Notes under the pieces: model-generated
The model's database searches: none
The model's input: the letters and a program-made list of their open reading frames with translations, nothing else
Told to the model about the DNA's origin: nothing
Source: Mytilus edulis
Taxonomy: Eukaryota > Mollusca > Bivalvia > Mytilida > Mytilidae
DNA: 64,000 nt
Assembly (NCBI RefSeq): GCF_963676685.1
Contig: NC_092347.1
Coordinates: 91,942,966 to 92,006,965, forward strand
Direction: 5' to 3'
Position numbers and translations under genes: made by a program
Shown: positions 22,801-34,115 of the stretch, in pieces
Layout of the letters: every line of letters begins with the position of its first letter
How positions within the stretch are numbered: the first letter of the stretch is position 1

Positions 22801-25800
22801 GCTTTTAATTACCATTGATTACAGTGAATAGATATCTAGATGTTTCCTTTTAAAAGAATTTTAAGTCAGACCTTGACCTTGGGAAATGATTTTCTAAAAA
22901 TTGCTTTTTTGAACTACAATATACATGATATAGGTGAGTAAACATGAAAAGGTAAATACAGGATTTAAATCTGGTATAAAATTACCTGTACTGAGTCTTG
23001 TTTGTTTTGGTTGTGGTATGTCTTCGTCCTGCTCATCATCGTCATATATATAATGTTTGATCTCTTCCCACTTTTCATCAACCTCTTTGTTGCTAATATT
23101 CTGTTTTCGTTTTGCAGGACTTGTCGGAATCTTTGGGTTAGGCACACTTTGAACTGGACTAGTGGTGGACTCTGATTCAATTTTAATAGGACTGGTTTGA
23201 ATATGCAGCAACTGACTCATTCTAGTTGATACAGTGTTATTATCAGATTCTGAAGTAACAGTTGCTGATGGTTTTCTTGCACAAAAGACAGGTCTAGCAA
23301 GTGAACTTTGCTGTGATATTTGAGGCAGCTGAACTGTTGAAGACCAATTGCCCTTCAACTGCTGCACTTGTTCAGAGATTTCTGACCCATTTTCTTGTTT
23401 CCATGTTTTATTTTTGTTATTGACACTAGAATTTGGACCAACTATGCTAGCTAAATCATCTAATAGTGATTCTGAAGCATTCAGTTCAGCTAAAGTTGGG
23501 TTGTCCATTTCTTCATCCATTTGAAAAACATCACAATTTAGAAAATCCACATCACTTTTTGTGTCCATTGGCCATGTATTTGACTGAGACTCTGATGTTT
23601 CTGCTATGAACATTGGTGAACCTTTAGACATAGGCAGAGCAATATCACAAGAAGTTTCCAACTTAGAATTCAAGTCAAAGTCCTCATTCTTTCTACTACA
23701 TGTCATATTCCCAAGGGAGCTTTGCATATCAGCTTTCTCCTGTTCATACATGAATAATGAATTTGGACTAGATGCATACACTGATGTATCCAAACTTGTT
23801 TTGTCTCTTATAGGTGGGTCATATAATGATTGTTCAGTTACATATACACTGCTTAAATATGGATCCATTCTTCTTGGCTGAAAAATACAAGATAAACATT
23901 AATTAATTTGTACATATAAAGCTTTCGGACTTGATGACAAAAAACAATATACCAATGCTCATAAAATATTTACATCTAATCATTTCATTACAAGTGTTTT
24001 ATTCAAAGCAGTTGTTAGATGCACTTTTTTAAATATACTGAAATGAATATCTATGCAACATTGGTTTTATGGGTTTAATTTTATATTCTAGAAATTTCTG
24101 CTAGAATTGTCTCCCTTTGTATGTGTTTGTAAAATTGTAGAAAACAGCTGTCAGTTGATCAATATACAACTAACATTGAATTTCATATCTTAAATCAATA
24201 AAATATAAAAATAATGAGATGTGGTATATGATTGCCAATGAGACCACAGTCAACCATAGGTCACCTGACAGTCTTCAACATTGAGAAAACCCACACTAAA
24301 TAGTCAGATGACATGAAAAATGTAAAACAATTCCAACAAGAAAACAAATGGCCTTTATACAAAAAAAATATATTAATTATGAAAAAACAAATATGGCAGA
24401 CAGTAGGTAATAAATATTAAAGGATTTTATATCAAACTAGAAAACACCCGTGATATTGCGGGCCCGTGACTGAATTAAAGTATATAACTACATGTATGTG
24501 TAAGCCTTATTTTAGTATTGCATGTATTGGTATTGTCATCTAATAAAGTCATGCTGATTATAATATGCACAGTTTTCTCTGCTTTCAAAATCTTTCTGGT
24601 TGAACCCGTCGACCTGGAACTTATCAATTATTGGTAATATTAATTATTTTTATGTTTTAATCAACAGCATTGTCCTATATATTAGTAATAAATAAAATTG
24701 AATTGTTTACGTCATGCCCGCTTACAAATTGAAAACTGTACCTATACGCCTTACTTAGTTTTAAGTCCAGATTTTTAGTATTCGTATTGTTATCTTAGAA
24801 AGTCTTACTGATTAAAAAACTACAATAGGGAACAATTTGACAATGATAGATTTTAGTAGTGTCAACCCTGTGACTATGACCTGTGTATATAGCAAACACA
24901 CCATTTGATGGTGCGCCTGTCAGTTGCGGAACATACAGATAAGGTAATAGGTAACAGGTGAATATAGTATTGGTATCAGATTGGACCCGGAACTTGTTAA
25001 TTATTGGCAATATTAATTATGTGGAAAACAAAAGGGTCTGGAGTGGTGTAATTTTTAATCTACACCATTGTCCTATATTAGCTTTATATAAACTAAAGTT
25101 GAATTCTTTGATTTGTCGTTTTTACCCCATGACAGGCTGACAAATTGGACCTCGTTATTTTAGTATTATAGATATTCTATGCATTTCAGAAATGTTTCCC
25201 ATCTTCAAATCTGGTGTGGTGACATAGAGTCAGATTAGCTTGCTTAAAAAAACATAGCTCTAGTGTCAAGGAATATTGCATTGGTTTCAGCATGGTTAAT
25301 CAACTACCATCTAAATAAATTTAAAGTATGATGTAGGTCCCCTATATTCAAAGACTCCTTCAGAACAGGGGCGGATTCCAGCTATTTTCAAAAGGGGGGT
25401 TCCCAACCCAGGATAAAGAGGGGTTTCAACCATATGTCCCCATTCAAATGCATTGGTTGTCAGAAAAAATGGGGGTTTCCAACCCCCTGAACCTTCCCCT
25501 AGGTCCACCACTGCAGGACATTACAACTTCCTGCTCCTTAACCTAATGGTGTGAAGTGGATCTATTTTACTTTTGTATCCAGTTTAATTCATTTACTTCC
25601 TACTTCTATTTAACTTTAAAAAGCAAATTTTTGTTTTCATTTGTTAATAATGTACATTTTGTATAACTCATTTATAAATAAGCATCTATAATTCATGTTA
25701 CTTATTATATTACAAATGACTTAGACAACCAACAAATACTAAAGGAAGTTGATTTGTCTAGGCATATACTCATCAATTCCTGCCCCATTTTTTGTCCAGT

Positions 25801-27917
25801 TAATTATCCGTCTACAAAAAGGTCATGGTTTAAAGTGAGGAAGTGTTATTACCAGACTTGTGATCAAGAAACCCTTTCAAGGCCACACTTAAATTTTTGA
25901 AGCGAACATCTTTCTGCGCAAATGTATATCTTCCAAATTTAACCTCTATCCTTGAAAAATATTTATGATTGCATGGACATGTAAGTATATGTATACATAT
26001 ATATATCTGTAATTTTTCAAAACCGATTCATTTTCAGGCTTATCTTGCATTTGAAGAGAAGAAAGATAAAAAAAAATGTAACCTGTTAGATTTTTCATGC
26101 AATCGATTTTCAAAAACATAATTTTACCCGTTGCTGGGCCTGGTTGTAACCAAAGGTCATCTGTTGTTGAACTGGTGTATATGGCATACAATTGTAATAA
26201 CAACCACAAGTCGAGTATGGGTAACCAAAACTGGAAAATAAACAAATTGCTTGTACATTTTATTACATGTTAACTAAGGTAGGTACATATGTGTACATTG
26301 TATTATCAATCAATGTAAGATAAATCAAACTTCTCACATGTATCAGGCAGCATGGTTTATTCACTACAATACTGGACCTTTCATACCAAATTTTTTTTCT
26401 AGAACAATCTTTTTTAGATACTTACATGTAGCAATTTGTATATTGTAATTTTGGTTGTTTCCCACTCCCTCCCTCATCTTAAAATCTGATAATGGCAATT
26501 TAAATTCTTTTAAAAGAATATTTTAAAAAGAATTTTAATGGTATGCAACTGAAAGCACATTTATTTACAAAAATGTACCTCATTTATGAAATATTGTGCA
26601 ATAAAAATCAATGGGATTGTAATAGATGTTATCATGACTGATGACAAATTTCTATCTACTTGTAAGGTGGGCTATAGTTGCATGTGTATTGGACCTTGGT
26701 GTTAAATAAAATAGAGAATGGAAATGGGGAATGTGTCAAAGAGACAACAACCCGACCATAGAGAAGACAACAGCAGAAGGTCACCAACAGGCTTTCAATG
26801 CAGCGAGAAATTCCCGCACCCGGAGGCGTCCTTCAGCTGGCTCCTAAACAAATATATATACTAGTTCAGTGATATAAACACCATACTAAACTCAAAATTG
26901 TACACAAGATACTAAAATTAAAAATAATTCAAGACTAACAAAGGCCAGAGGCTCCTGACTTGGAACAGGCGCAAAAATGCGGCGGGGTTAAACAGGTTTA
27001 TGAGATCTCAACCCTCCCCCTATACCTCTAGCCAATGCAGAAAAGTAAACACATAACAATATGCACATTAAAATTCAGTTCAAGAGAAGTACAATGTATG
27101 TATAAAACTGTCTACAAAACTGTATTTTCTTAAATTAAGATACATGCACACCTGTACATTTTCATGACCTACTAATACATGTAAACCATTAAAAAGATGA
27201 AGTTATCAGCCAGTGCTCCATTTAAATATGTTAACTACATGATGTGCATGTATCTACTATTTAAAACTATGAAAATTTATTGCAAATCAGTATTAGATCC
27301 AGGGGGAGGGATGTACTCCCCCCCCCCCCCCGGCCCAAACTATTTTTTATCAATGCTTTTGAATTAGGACATATGGTTGACACACTGCTTTATCCTGGGT
27401 TGGAACCCCCCACCCCCTTTTTAAAATGACTGAATCAGCCACTGCAAATACTAATGAACAAAAAAAGTTCAGTGTATAATTAATCTTCTTTTCTTAAACT
27501 TTTATTACTAATGAAATTTAGTTTCTACTTCTTACCTACAAATGTTTAAAATTTAGAAAAGACTAGTCATACAGATTACTAGTTACTGATTTCCCAACTA
27601 ATACACTACTGACAAATAAACTTGTGACTTAAATTTGATGGAAAATTGAGACATTGTGTAATATAAAGTACAATGTATAACTATAAGTATACATATGTAA
27701 GTGTTGTATATTTCTAAGTGGCTGTGAATACAGCTAAACGTACACAATGTATTGCATTAATAGATAAATATTTAAAACAAGTGTATGGATGTTCCAATAA
27801 ATGTTCTTTTTAACATGTTTAAAGACATATTGTACTGTCTTACCTGTTATACATATAAAATCTCCTTGAACTATTTAGATCAAACCAAGGTATACAATTG
27901 AAATTTCTTTTTTCCAT
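19892..27917 (-). CDS. CREBRF: CREBRF/REPTOR-type bZIP regulator, complete, seven coding exons, 628 aa
   Basis: Homologue of vertebrate CREB3 regulatory factor and Drosophila REPTOR, nuclear regulators tied to stress, TORC1 and metabolism. Exons (minus): 27917-27844, 26230-26128, 23877-22986, 22489-22418, 21973-21547, 20502-20279, 19986-19892; all GT-AG, phases agree, 1887 nt. Length is close to human CREBRF (about 640 aa). Conserved blocks: FMYE near the N-terminus; an acidic stretch (380-393); RQYFWQY (409-415); PNPKKL (477-482); a bZIP basic region with signature N518-KLASRAC-R526 followed by KKKAQ; a short leucine-spaced helix (540-553); and the C-terminal block AGDTSEFVN..EEGDPTGGL. Start: ATG in AAACCATGG with exons 1-2 adding 62 residues; M63 (MDPYLSS) is an alternative start that lines up with vertebrate MDPPF. 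Introns 1 and 2 hold dispersed repeats. Function is inferred from homologues. Confidence 0.95.
24215..25290 (+). repeat. dispersed repeats in CREBRF intron 2
   Basis: 24215-24390 is a copy of the GTGGTATGATTGCCAATGAG repeat. 24430-25290 starts 'gaaaacacccgtgatattgcgggcccgtg' and contains two related halves, each with 'ggaactt..aattattggtaatattaatta'. The second half (24745-25100) has a close copy at 41800-42200 in an MRPL51 intron. Non-coding. Confidence 0.65.
25365..25515. repeat. GGGGCGGATCC-type repeat copy
   Basis: Begins CAGGGGCGGATTCCAGC and ends 'cctaggtccaccactgcag'. It has inner G-rich/C-rich runs that can pair. Siblings are at 27295-27450, 31672-31730, 37905-38010, 42700-42800 and 48680-48768, so it is a common short non-autonomous element. 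Confidence 0.6.
26713..27110 (+). repeat. dispersed 'GTCAAAGAGACAACAACCCGACC' repeat, copy in CREBRF intron 1
   Basis: Contains 'tcaaagagacaacaacccg', 'gagaaattcccgcacccgg', 'tccttcagctggctcctaaa' and 'gcgcaaaaatgcggcggggt'. Larger copies lie at 51245-51790 (plus) and 39740-40260 (minus). No open frame is shared between copies. Confidence 0.75.
27295..27450. repeat. GGGGCGGATCC-type repeat copy with poly-C tract
   Basis: Starts near 'agatccagggggagggatg', has a 14-base C run, and ends 'gaatcagccactgca'. It lies in CREBRF intron 1. Confidence 0.55.
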
Positions 27918-29120
27918 GGTTTATTTTTAAAGTTTATTCACAGTATTTCTCAAAAATTGATAAAATTCCCAATTGAAATGAAAGTAAATTAGATGTAAGT
28001 TTAATATGTGAGTGGTCAAGTGTCAAGAATAATGATAACCTCGCTTGGCACACCTCAACTTTCTATTTTTAAAACGTAAATTTCAACCCAATTAACATAC
28101 TATTAGGCCCTATCAGAAAACACACAGATGATTGACAGTTGAGGTTTTAAAATAAAATGATGTGACAAAATATCCTGTCATCTTTTGAGCAGCCATACAC
28201 ATACTAAAAACAAAGCCTTGACCTTAAACAACCCTGATCATCACGTCTATGACAGATTTCATCACCATCCCTTATGTTTTCAGGCAATAAAACCATTACT
28301 CATTCTTATTCACGTAACCCAATTTATTACTGAACCAACTACCGTTTTCCCCAACAGATTCAACAGTTTGAAACCACACATTTCTAATTGGTAAACAACT
28401 TGTTTTGATTTCATAACCACAGGCCAACATATCACATGCATTCTTTTTTAAAACATTTACAAATAAAGATATTTAATCAAGTAAATTTCTACTTACAACT
28501 TGAATGTCCCAAGACTATATTCCAATTTTGTCATATAATGTCAACTATCCTGGACTTCAAAATTTGTAATGTAAAATTTTGTTTACGTTTTCCATCAAAA
28601 TGGAGCTTTGTTTTGGTATGGAAAGTACGGGAACTTTGGTCTCGTGATGCAATGACATAGTCAGTCGAAATGACCAATCAAATCAGAGCAACATATCACC
28701 GAAAAGAACACAAACAAAATTAGATAATAATGGACGTCATAAATTAACATATATTTACTTTGAACAACAACAACAAAATCAACCAACAACAACAACAAAA
28801 ATAACAACACATTTTATTTTTAAATCAAGACAGCACTGGCAACGAACTGAATTAAAGTGTACAAATAATTGTGACGAATTTTTTTATTCGAAAATTGCGA
28901 TATAGGAAAAGGGAGACAACAAGCACAGAGTATTACAAAATATGAGTGGGTGAATGAATGTTTCCCATAGGTCTTGTTTAATGTGTTTTGTACTAGAATA
29001 GATCTATCGTTGTTTTATGTGTTCAACCAATTTAAAAAAATCAAATGAAACTTTGGACATGACTACGCTATGTTATGAATTATATATTATAAACTCGTGA
29101 GTATTAGAGAAATGGTGTTA
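27918..29120. other. CREBRF upstream region (promoter and 5' UTR not resolved)
   Basis: Sequence 5' of the CREBRF start is free of the common repeats. It holds a CCAAT motif (GACCAATCAAAT near 28670), a near-consensus CRE (ATGACGTCC on the minus strand near 28732) and (CAA)n tracts at 28766-28800. I could not define a transcription start or a non-coding first exon. Confidence 0.35.
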
Positions 29121-29129
29121 GGGCAGGGT

Positions 29130-29940
29130 ATAAGATAAGATAAGTAAGTAAGTAAGTAATGACTTTATTTACAGAGGGTGACTCAATTAGATTTCGCTAA
29201 TCTACATTGAGGCCCTCACAAAGAACAAACAGTACAAATATTACAAAGCTTACAGTTTCTAACATATTATGTAAATGCACTATTCATACTAACTTTAAAC
29301 TGTCTGTAGAACAAGAGAAAAATAAATTCATTGATATATATATACATAACATTCAAATCATTAGAATATTTGAGTAAGTTGTTATAAATCATTTATAGAC
29401 AAGAAATCAACACATTTTTGTTTAAAAGTGTCCAGGTTTTCTCAACATTTTATTTCATTTGGTAGTTTATTCCAAAGTATAGATGAGCTATATGCAAAAG
29501 ATTTCTTCATTGAATTTGTGTTCAGTCGTACAACAGCTAAATTATTATTTGCAGATGACCTTAGATTTCTACTATGTAGGTTAACAATTGGACAACAGAG
29601 TTCCTTTAAGTAATCAGGTGCTTTATCGTTTAGAATTTTATGAACAAGAATATGTTTATGATATGAAATTCGAGATTTGAAATTCAACCACTTTAGCTCT
29701 TTAAATAAATTTATACTAGGTGTTAGTATTGGTGCATCAAGTATAATCCTTGCAGCTCTTTTCTGCATTTTAAGGATTTTTTTTATATCCATCCTCATAG
29801 CAATTTCCCCATATTGAGCAACAAAAATCAAATATGGGCAGAATATAAGCATTATAAAACAGCTTTCTACTACTTATATCCAAAAATTTCTTAATTCTAG
29901 ATGCAGTGCGATACGAGAACTTAAGTTTTTACATACATAG
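29130..29940 (-). pseudogene. 5'-truncated LINE (non-LTR retrotransposon), 3' part of RT ORF
   Basis: Read on the minus strand, 29930-29820 encodes RIKKFLDISSRKLFYNAY and ILPIFDFCCSIWGNC. After a frameshift near 29820, 29800-29442 encodes KMQKRAARIILDAP, ELKWLNFKSRISYHKHIL, KILNDKAPDYLKEL and SILWNKLPNEIK. These are C-terminal RT-region blocks of CR1/Jockey-group LINEs. The 3' tail is non-coding with 'gaggcctcaatgtagattag..cgaaatcta', an AATAAAGTCATTAC end and a (TTAC)n/(TTATC)n microsatellite (29158-29130). The element is 5'-truncated exactly at the (AAGAT)n array at 29943 and is not functional. Confidence 0.85.
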
Positions 29941-29942
29941 TC

Positions 29943-30028
29943 ATAAGATAAGATAAGATACGATAAGATAAGATAAGATAAGATAAGATAAGATAAGATA
30001 AGATAAGATAAGATAAGATAAGATAAGA
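29943..30028. repeat. (AAGAT)n microsatellite, about 17 units
   Basis: Nearly perfect AAGAT repeats with one interruption (GATACGATAAG). On the minus strand this is the (TTATC)n tail of the LINE at 30029-30472. Confidence 0.95.
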
Positions 30029-30472
30029 ATTTTATTAATCTAATCAGGAACCCATAAAGGGCATCATTTTACTACACAATATGATTGGAAAAAGCAAAAC
30101 AGAAAACTAATACCATACTATAACGTTATGGACAGGATCAGAGCCTAACACAACATGTGTTTTATATAACTATTATATTAAATCTTATAACAATAAAATA
30201 TTATATTACTTCATATATTTTGTTTACATCTGGATCTTATTTCTAAACCTTTAATGATGTAATTTCCTAGGCACATGAGAGTTGGTAAATGCTCATTTGT
30301 GAACAGCCAGAAATATTTCTTATCATTAGGTAGTTCTTTAAAATTAGTACAAAACGTGATAACTTTATCTGCTTGTAAAGCGGAAGCTAAAAGTTTATGT
30401 TTGTTACAGATGTCGTTAAAGCTGGATCTTCTAAAAACATCAATTTGCTGTCGCAAATATCCGTTTACCTAG
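30029..30472 (-). pseudogene. LINE 3'-end fragment with microsatellite tail
   Basis: On the minus strand a frame ends with FCTNFKELPNDKKYFWLFTN and GLEIRSR (30456-30211), resembling the extreme C-terminus of LINE ORF2 proteins. It is followed by 'gatgccctttatgggttcctg', 'attaataaaattc' (poly(A)-signal-like) and the (TTATC)n tail at 30028-29943. The 5' part is missing. Confidence 0.65.
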
Positions 30473-30739
30473 AGCTCTAGCGACGCGATAAACTCAATTT
30501 TCGACAGTAGTATGTCTACGTTTTACGAAGGCCAACCTTAAGTTACTATTCAGGTAACTCCTATAAATAGTTGCCAAATAGGATACATTGTATCAAAAAA
30601 GCCGAATGGAGACCGACTAAAGGATGGCGGAAAATTATTAAGGAAAAGGTAAAAATGAAACTTGTTTCTTTGAAACAGGATGACCCTCAAAATCCTCCAC
30701 AGAGATGGGTTTTTTTTTATTAAGTCACTGATATCATAA

Positions 30740-30880
30740 TCGAGGAAAACAGGTCGAAATTGTCTATTTAATTGGAAAATATCCGTGGTCATTTGTAAAA
30801 CAGATATTCCATGATGGTCAACCATATCACGATTGCCGCGTCCATAATTCTTTAAAAGAGTTGACTTTACCTTTACCAAG
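30740..30880 (-). repeat. fragment of a dispersed mussel repeat
   Basis: On the minus strand: 'ggcaatcgtgatatggttga' followed by 'ccatcatggaatatctgttt' and 'acaaatgaccacggatattttcc'. I recognise this wording from other mussel sequence as repetitive. The 109-codon open frame over it (30879-30550) is therefore probably not a gene. Confidence 0.4.
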
Positions 30881-31142
30881 AAAAACCATTGGTTCTATAT
30901 CTTACATGTATAAAGCAGTCATCTATCAAATCAACTTGGAGATATATAATATACTAGTAATAAATTTACCCCGGGGCGATACTAGAATGTTGGAATGGAA
31001 CGTTCGCGATTCGTTTCTCCGTTTGCCTTATGTTTCAAAAGTCTGTGACAGACAATAGTTCTAGAGATATCTGTACGTTCTAATTTGTTAAAATGCAAGT
31101 TCTAAAACAATTTGTACAAAGAAAGAAGTTTTGGTGCAGCTG

Positions 31143-31242
31143 NNNNNNNNNNNNNNNNNNNNNNNNNNNNNNNNNNNNNNNNNNNNNNNNNNNNNNNNNN
31201 NNNNNNNNNNNNNNNNNNNNNNNNNNNNNNNNNNNNNNNNNN
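31143..31242. other. assembly gap (100 N)
   Basis: Exactly 100 N. This is the conventional placeholder for a gap of unknown length, so the order and distance across it are uncertain. Confidence 1.
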
Positions 31243-31304
31243 CCTAAATGATTGTTATTAACTGGAAAACGGTTATATATAACAGTTCATTGATATGAAC
31301 ATTT

Positions 31305-31523
31305 TTAACGGCTCAGACGGAAAATTTCTTTTTCAGTTATATACAGCCATGCATTCATTGAAGCATAACATTGTTTACAAACACTACCACCCTCACAAAC
31401 CAGTTCAATCCAAAACTCAACTAAATTGTGATGTAAACATGTTGACGCATGGTTGATGTCGTTCAAGGTCAAATATAGGGGGTTTCCCTTCAATGTCGAG
31501 AAACTAGGTCGTGTATCGACCAC
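31305..31523 (-). other. unassigned open frame next to the assembly gap
   Basis: A 72-codon minus-strand frame with several cysteines (TCLHHNLVEFWIELVCEGG, CKQCYASMNAW) and a methionine start. I recognise no family. No flanking splice sites were convincing and the neighbouring gap prevents extension. It could be an exon or chance. Confidence 0.2.
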
Positions 31524-31671
31524 AGGGGTCTCAACATTTGATTTTGGGTGCAGTTGTGCAGCTGGGATTAAAGAAATAACCCACTTTCATTTATTGAATA
31601 ATTGTAAAATCCCTACCTATGTAACATATATTTCCCAAAGAAATCATATCTCATTCATATATATATCAGCC

Positions 31672-31730
31672 AGGGGCGGATCCAGACATTTAAAAGAGGG
31701 TGGGGCCGGGGGACATAGGTTGGGTTTCAT
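31672..31730 (+). repeat. GGGGCGGATCC-type repeat copy (truncated)
   Basis: 'caggggcggatccagacatt' then 'taaaagagggtggggcc' is one end of the short element described at 25365-25515. Confidence 0.6.
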
Positions 31731-31899
31731 TACGATCTCTTATACATTTGTATATGGAGAAAGACTAAAAACTAACAATTTCCAGGATTTTATTGTGAGC
31801 CCGTGCATGTATAGAGACACATGTCACCATCCTTGTTTTTTTTTTTATAGATAAATTGCTTCAAAATTAACCGATATGCATAAAGATGCTTATAAATGC

Positions 31900-32595
31900 A
31901 GCAGCTTCACAAATCTAACATAACTTCTTGGGTCTCATTTGTTAAAAAAAGTATTAGAAGTTTTTGAAATTAAACAAGTAAAACATTTCGGACAATATAA
32001 ATTTTTGAACATATCTAGTAAATTAATTCACACTAAATATATTAGCAATTGGTATGCTAATTATGTGAAATTTAAGCAGAATTTTGGTTATGAAAATTAT
32101 CTTTCTTTAATTAAGAACTTTGATTTTAGAAGATCTATATGCAAATTACGTATTTCTGCTCATAAGCTTCAAATTGAAGTTGGTCGTTTTTCAAATATTC
32201 CACGAAATGAAAGAATTTGCAAAAAATGCTCCTCTGGCTGTGTTAAAGATGAAATCCATTTTTTAACTAACTGTGAAAATTTTAAATCAGATAGAGATGC
32301 TCTCTTTGACTTTGTTTGCCAAAGAATTCCAAATTTTTCTATACTTGATAATCAGCATAAATTTATTTAATTATTAAACTGTGAAGACAATCAGCTCCTT
32401 AATGCTGTTGGTAAATTTATTAAAGTGAATATGAGTTAGTAATTGTATTGTAACTGTATGTACAAAAAATTGTTTGTATCTATGTATCTATGCAAATCAA
32501 TATTCTTTTGCCTTATTCATGTATGCTCTGTATGCCCGTTGTGGTCCCTTAATTGGAAATAAAATATGTTATGTTCTGTTCTGTTCTGTTCTATT
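31900..32595 (+). pseudogene. LINE 3' fragment with C-terminal zinc-finger-like motif and (TTCTG)n tail
   Basis: The frame at 31939-32370 encodes FLNISSKLIHTKYISNWY, SICKLRISAHKLQIEVGRF, IPRNERICKKCSSGCVKDE and IHFLTNCENF. The C-x2-C..H-x4-C pattern and 'LRISAHKLQIEVGR' are typical of the C-terminus of LINE ORF2 proteins in molluscs. A seven-A run at 31944-31950 seems to have lost a base, since the neighbouring frame upstream reads NITSWVSFVKK. The 3' end shows 'ggaaataaaatatg' and a (TTCTG)n microsatellite (32572-32592). Truncated and dead. Confidence 0.8.
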
Positions 32596-32599
32596 ATTT

Positions 32600-33340
32600 G
32601 GCAGAAAAATGATGACATTACTTAATATACGTGTTTATTCTGAGACTGAGATACTGAAAAAATATGTAACGGGATCTGAATGGTGTTTGTTATTTTGTTT
32701 TCATTTCCCTGTCTGGTTTCGTAAATTTCCTATTAATTCTACTGATTTAGTTTTATCTCCAACTAACAGGTGCACATTCAGCTTCAAAAATGTTATTTAG
32801 TGAAGTGATTTTAAAGTACAATTAGAATTGATTGATTTGAGGTTGCAAATGTCCGGTGGCAAATATTTCGGGCATGTTCAGGACGATACAATACAATTTG
32901 AAATTGTGTCTAAAAGACGCATTTCTAATGCAGCCATCAAAACAGGTTACTAATAAAAACATTCCGTCAGTTGTAAAAATGAAAGATAAATTAATACATG
33001 TTTTAATATAGTATATTCTCTGTATGATGTAAAAAAAAAACCAACGTTTGGGTAGTGTGCATAGTTGCACACAAACTTAGCAAACTGTCTTAAATGTAAG
33101 TTCAAAATTCTGTCATTCGTGAAAATGATACAATAAAAAAAATCTGAGAACATACATGCATCCTCTATAAGTTAAACACTTGGTGCATTATAAAAGTTCC
33201 ACCTTGAAATTGTACACTGTAGAAGGAGGAAGTCGGACTCTGTGCTCTGCGTCCCTTTATATATTTTCAAAATACCAAATTTAGCAACCTGTCATTTAAA
33301 AAAGTCTTGACTGAATAATTCCCCTGCAAAATGCTGTCCT
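32600..33340. other. intergenic, nothing recognised
   Basis: AT-rich. Short open frames on both strands show no recognisable features. Confidence 0.4.
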
Positions 33341-33344
33341 GAAA

Positions 33345-34115
33345 AAATCTGTTCTTTCGGGATATCCTCAGGAAGTCCTGGGATATCCAGAAAAATCCCA
33401 GCACTGGTCATTTTGTAAATCCTGATATTTCAAGTGTCCCAGGAGGTCCCATGAAGTCCTGAAATCTGTTGTCCTGATATTTCAACAGCTCTGATATTAT
33501 GCAAATCTATCATAGTGAGGACCAAACTCTGTGACCAACTTAATAAAGTCAAGAGGGCTTTTGGGAAAATTTGAGAGAATTGAAGATAACAATGAACAAA
33601 ACAGTGACTGTAGTGTACTATAGAAAATAAATTTGATTTTGAAAATGCCATAAAATGTGTCGTGATGAAAAAAAATCAGAAGAATGAATACTGTCTTTTC
33701 ATAGATTTTGTAAAGTATAAGGGTCCATGTTATCAAGAGACAATATTTGGATATTCCAGGTTAACAAGTCCTAATAAAACACCTGGGACTTCTCAGGATA
33801 AACCTAGGATACTTCAGGTTTACTAGTCATGAGAAGTCCTAAAACACGTGGACTTCTAAGAATAATCCTGGGATATTTCAGGGTTACTAGTCCTGAAAAT
33901 TCCTGAAATGTCTCATTTTGGTCCTATATTTTTTTAGGATCAGGATTCCCTGGATATCCCAGGAATTCCTGTTCCAATACTCTCCTTAAAAATCCTGAAA
34001 AGTCTTGAAATTTATTTTCAGGAAGTCCTGGGATATCCCAATTAAGAAAATATCTCAGGAAGTCCCAGGAAGGTCTTGGGATAATAATCCTAGGATATCC
34101 CTGTAGAATCTTGTA
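33345..34115. repeat. degenerate palindromic 'TCCTGGGATATCC(AG)' repeat field
   Basis: About 770 bases with many diverged copies of 'aagtcctgggatatcc', 'cctgggatatttcaggttac' and 'tagtcctgaaa' (33356-33480, 33745-33930, 33940-34105), separated by a stretch without copies at 33490-33740. GGATATCC is itself a palindrome. Spacing is irregular, unlike a simple minisatellite. Frames through it repeat P-G-Y/L-rich peptides but are not coding-like. Confidence 0.6.

Noticed and set aside
29940-30030. CRISPR-like or satellite array
   Set aside because: A 5-bp microsatellite at the end of a LINE; no spacers and a eukaryotic context.
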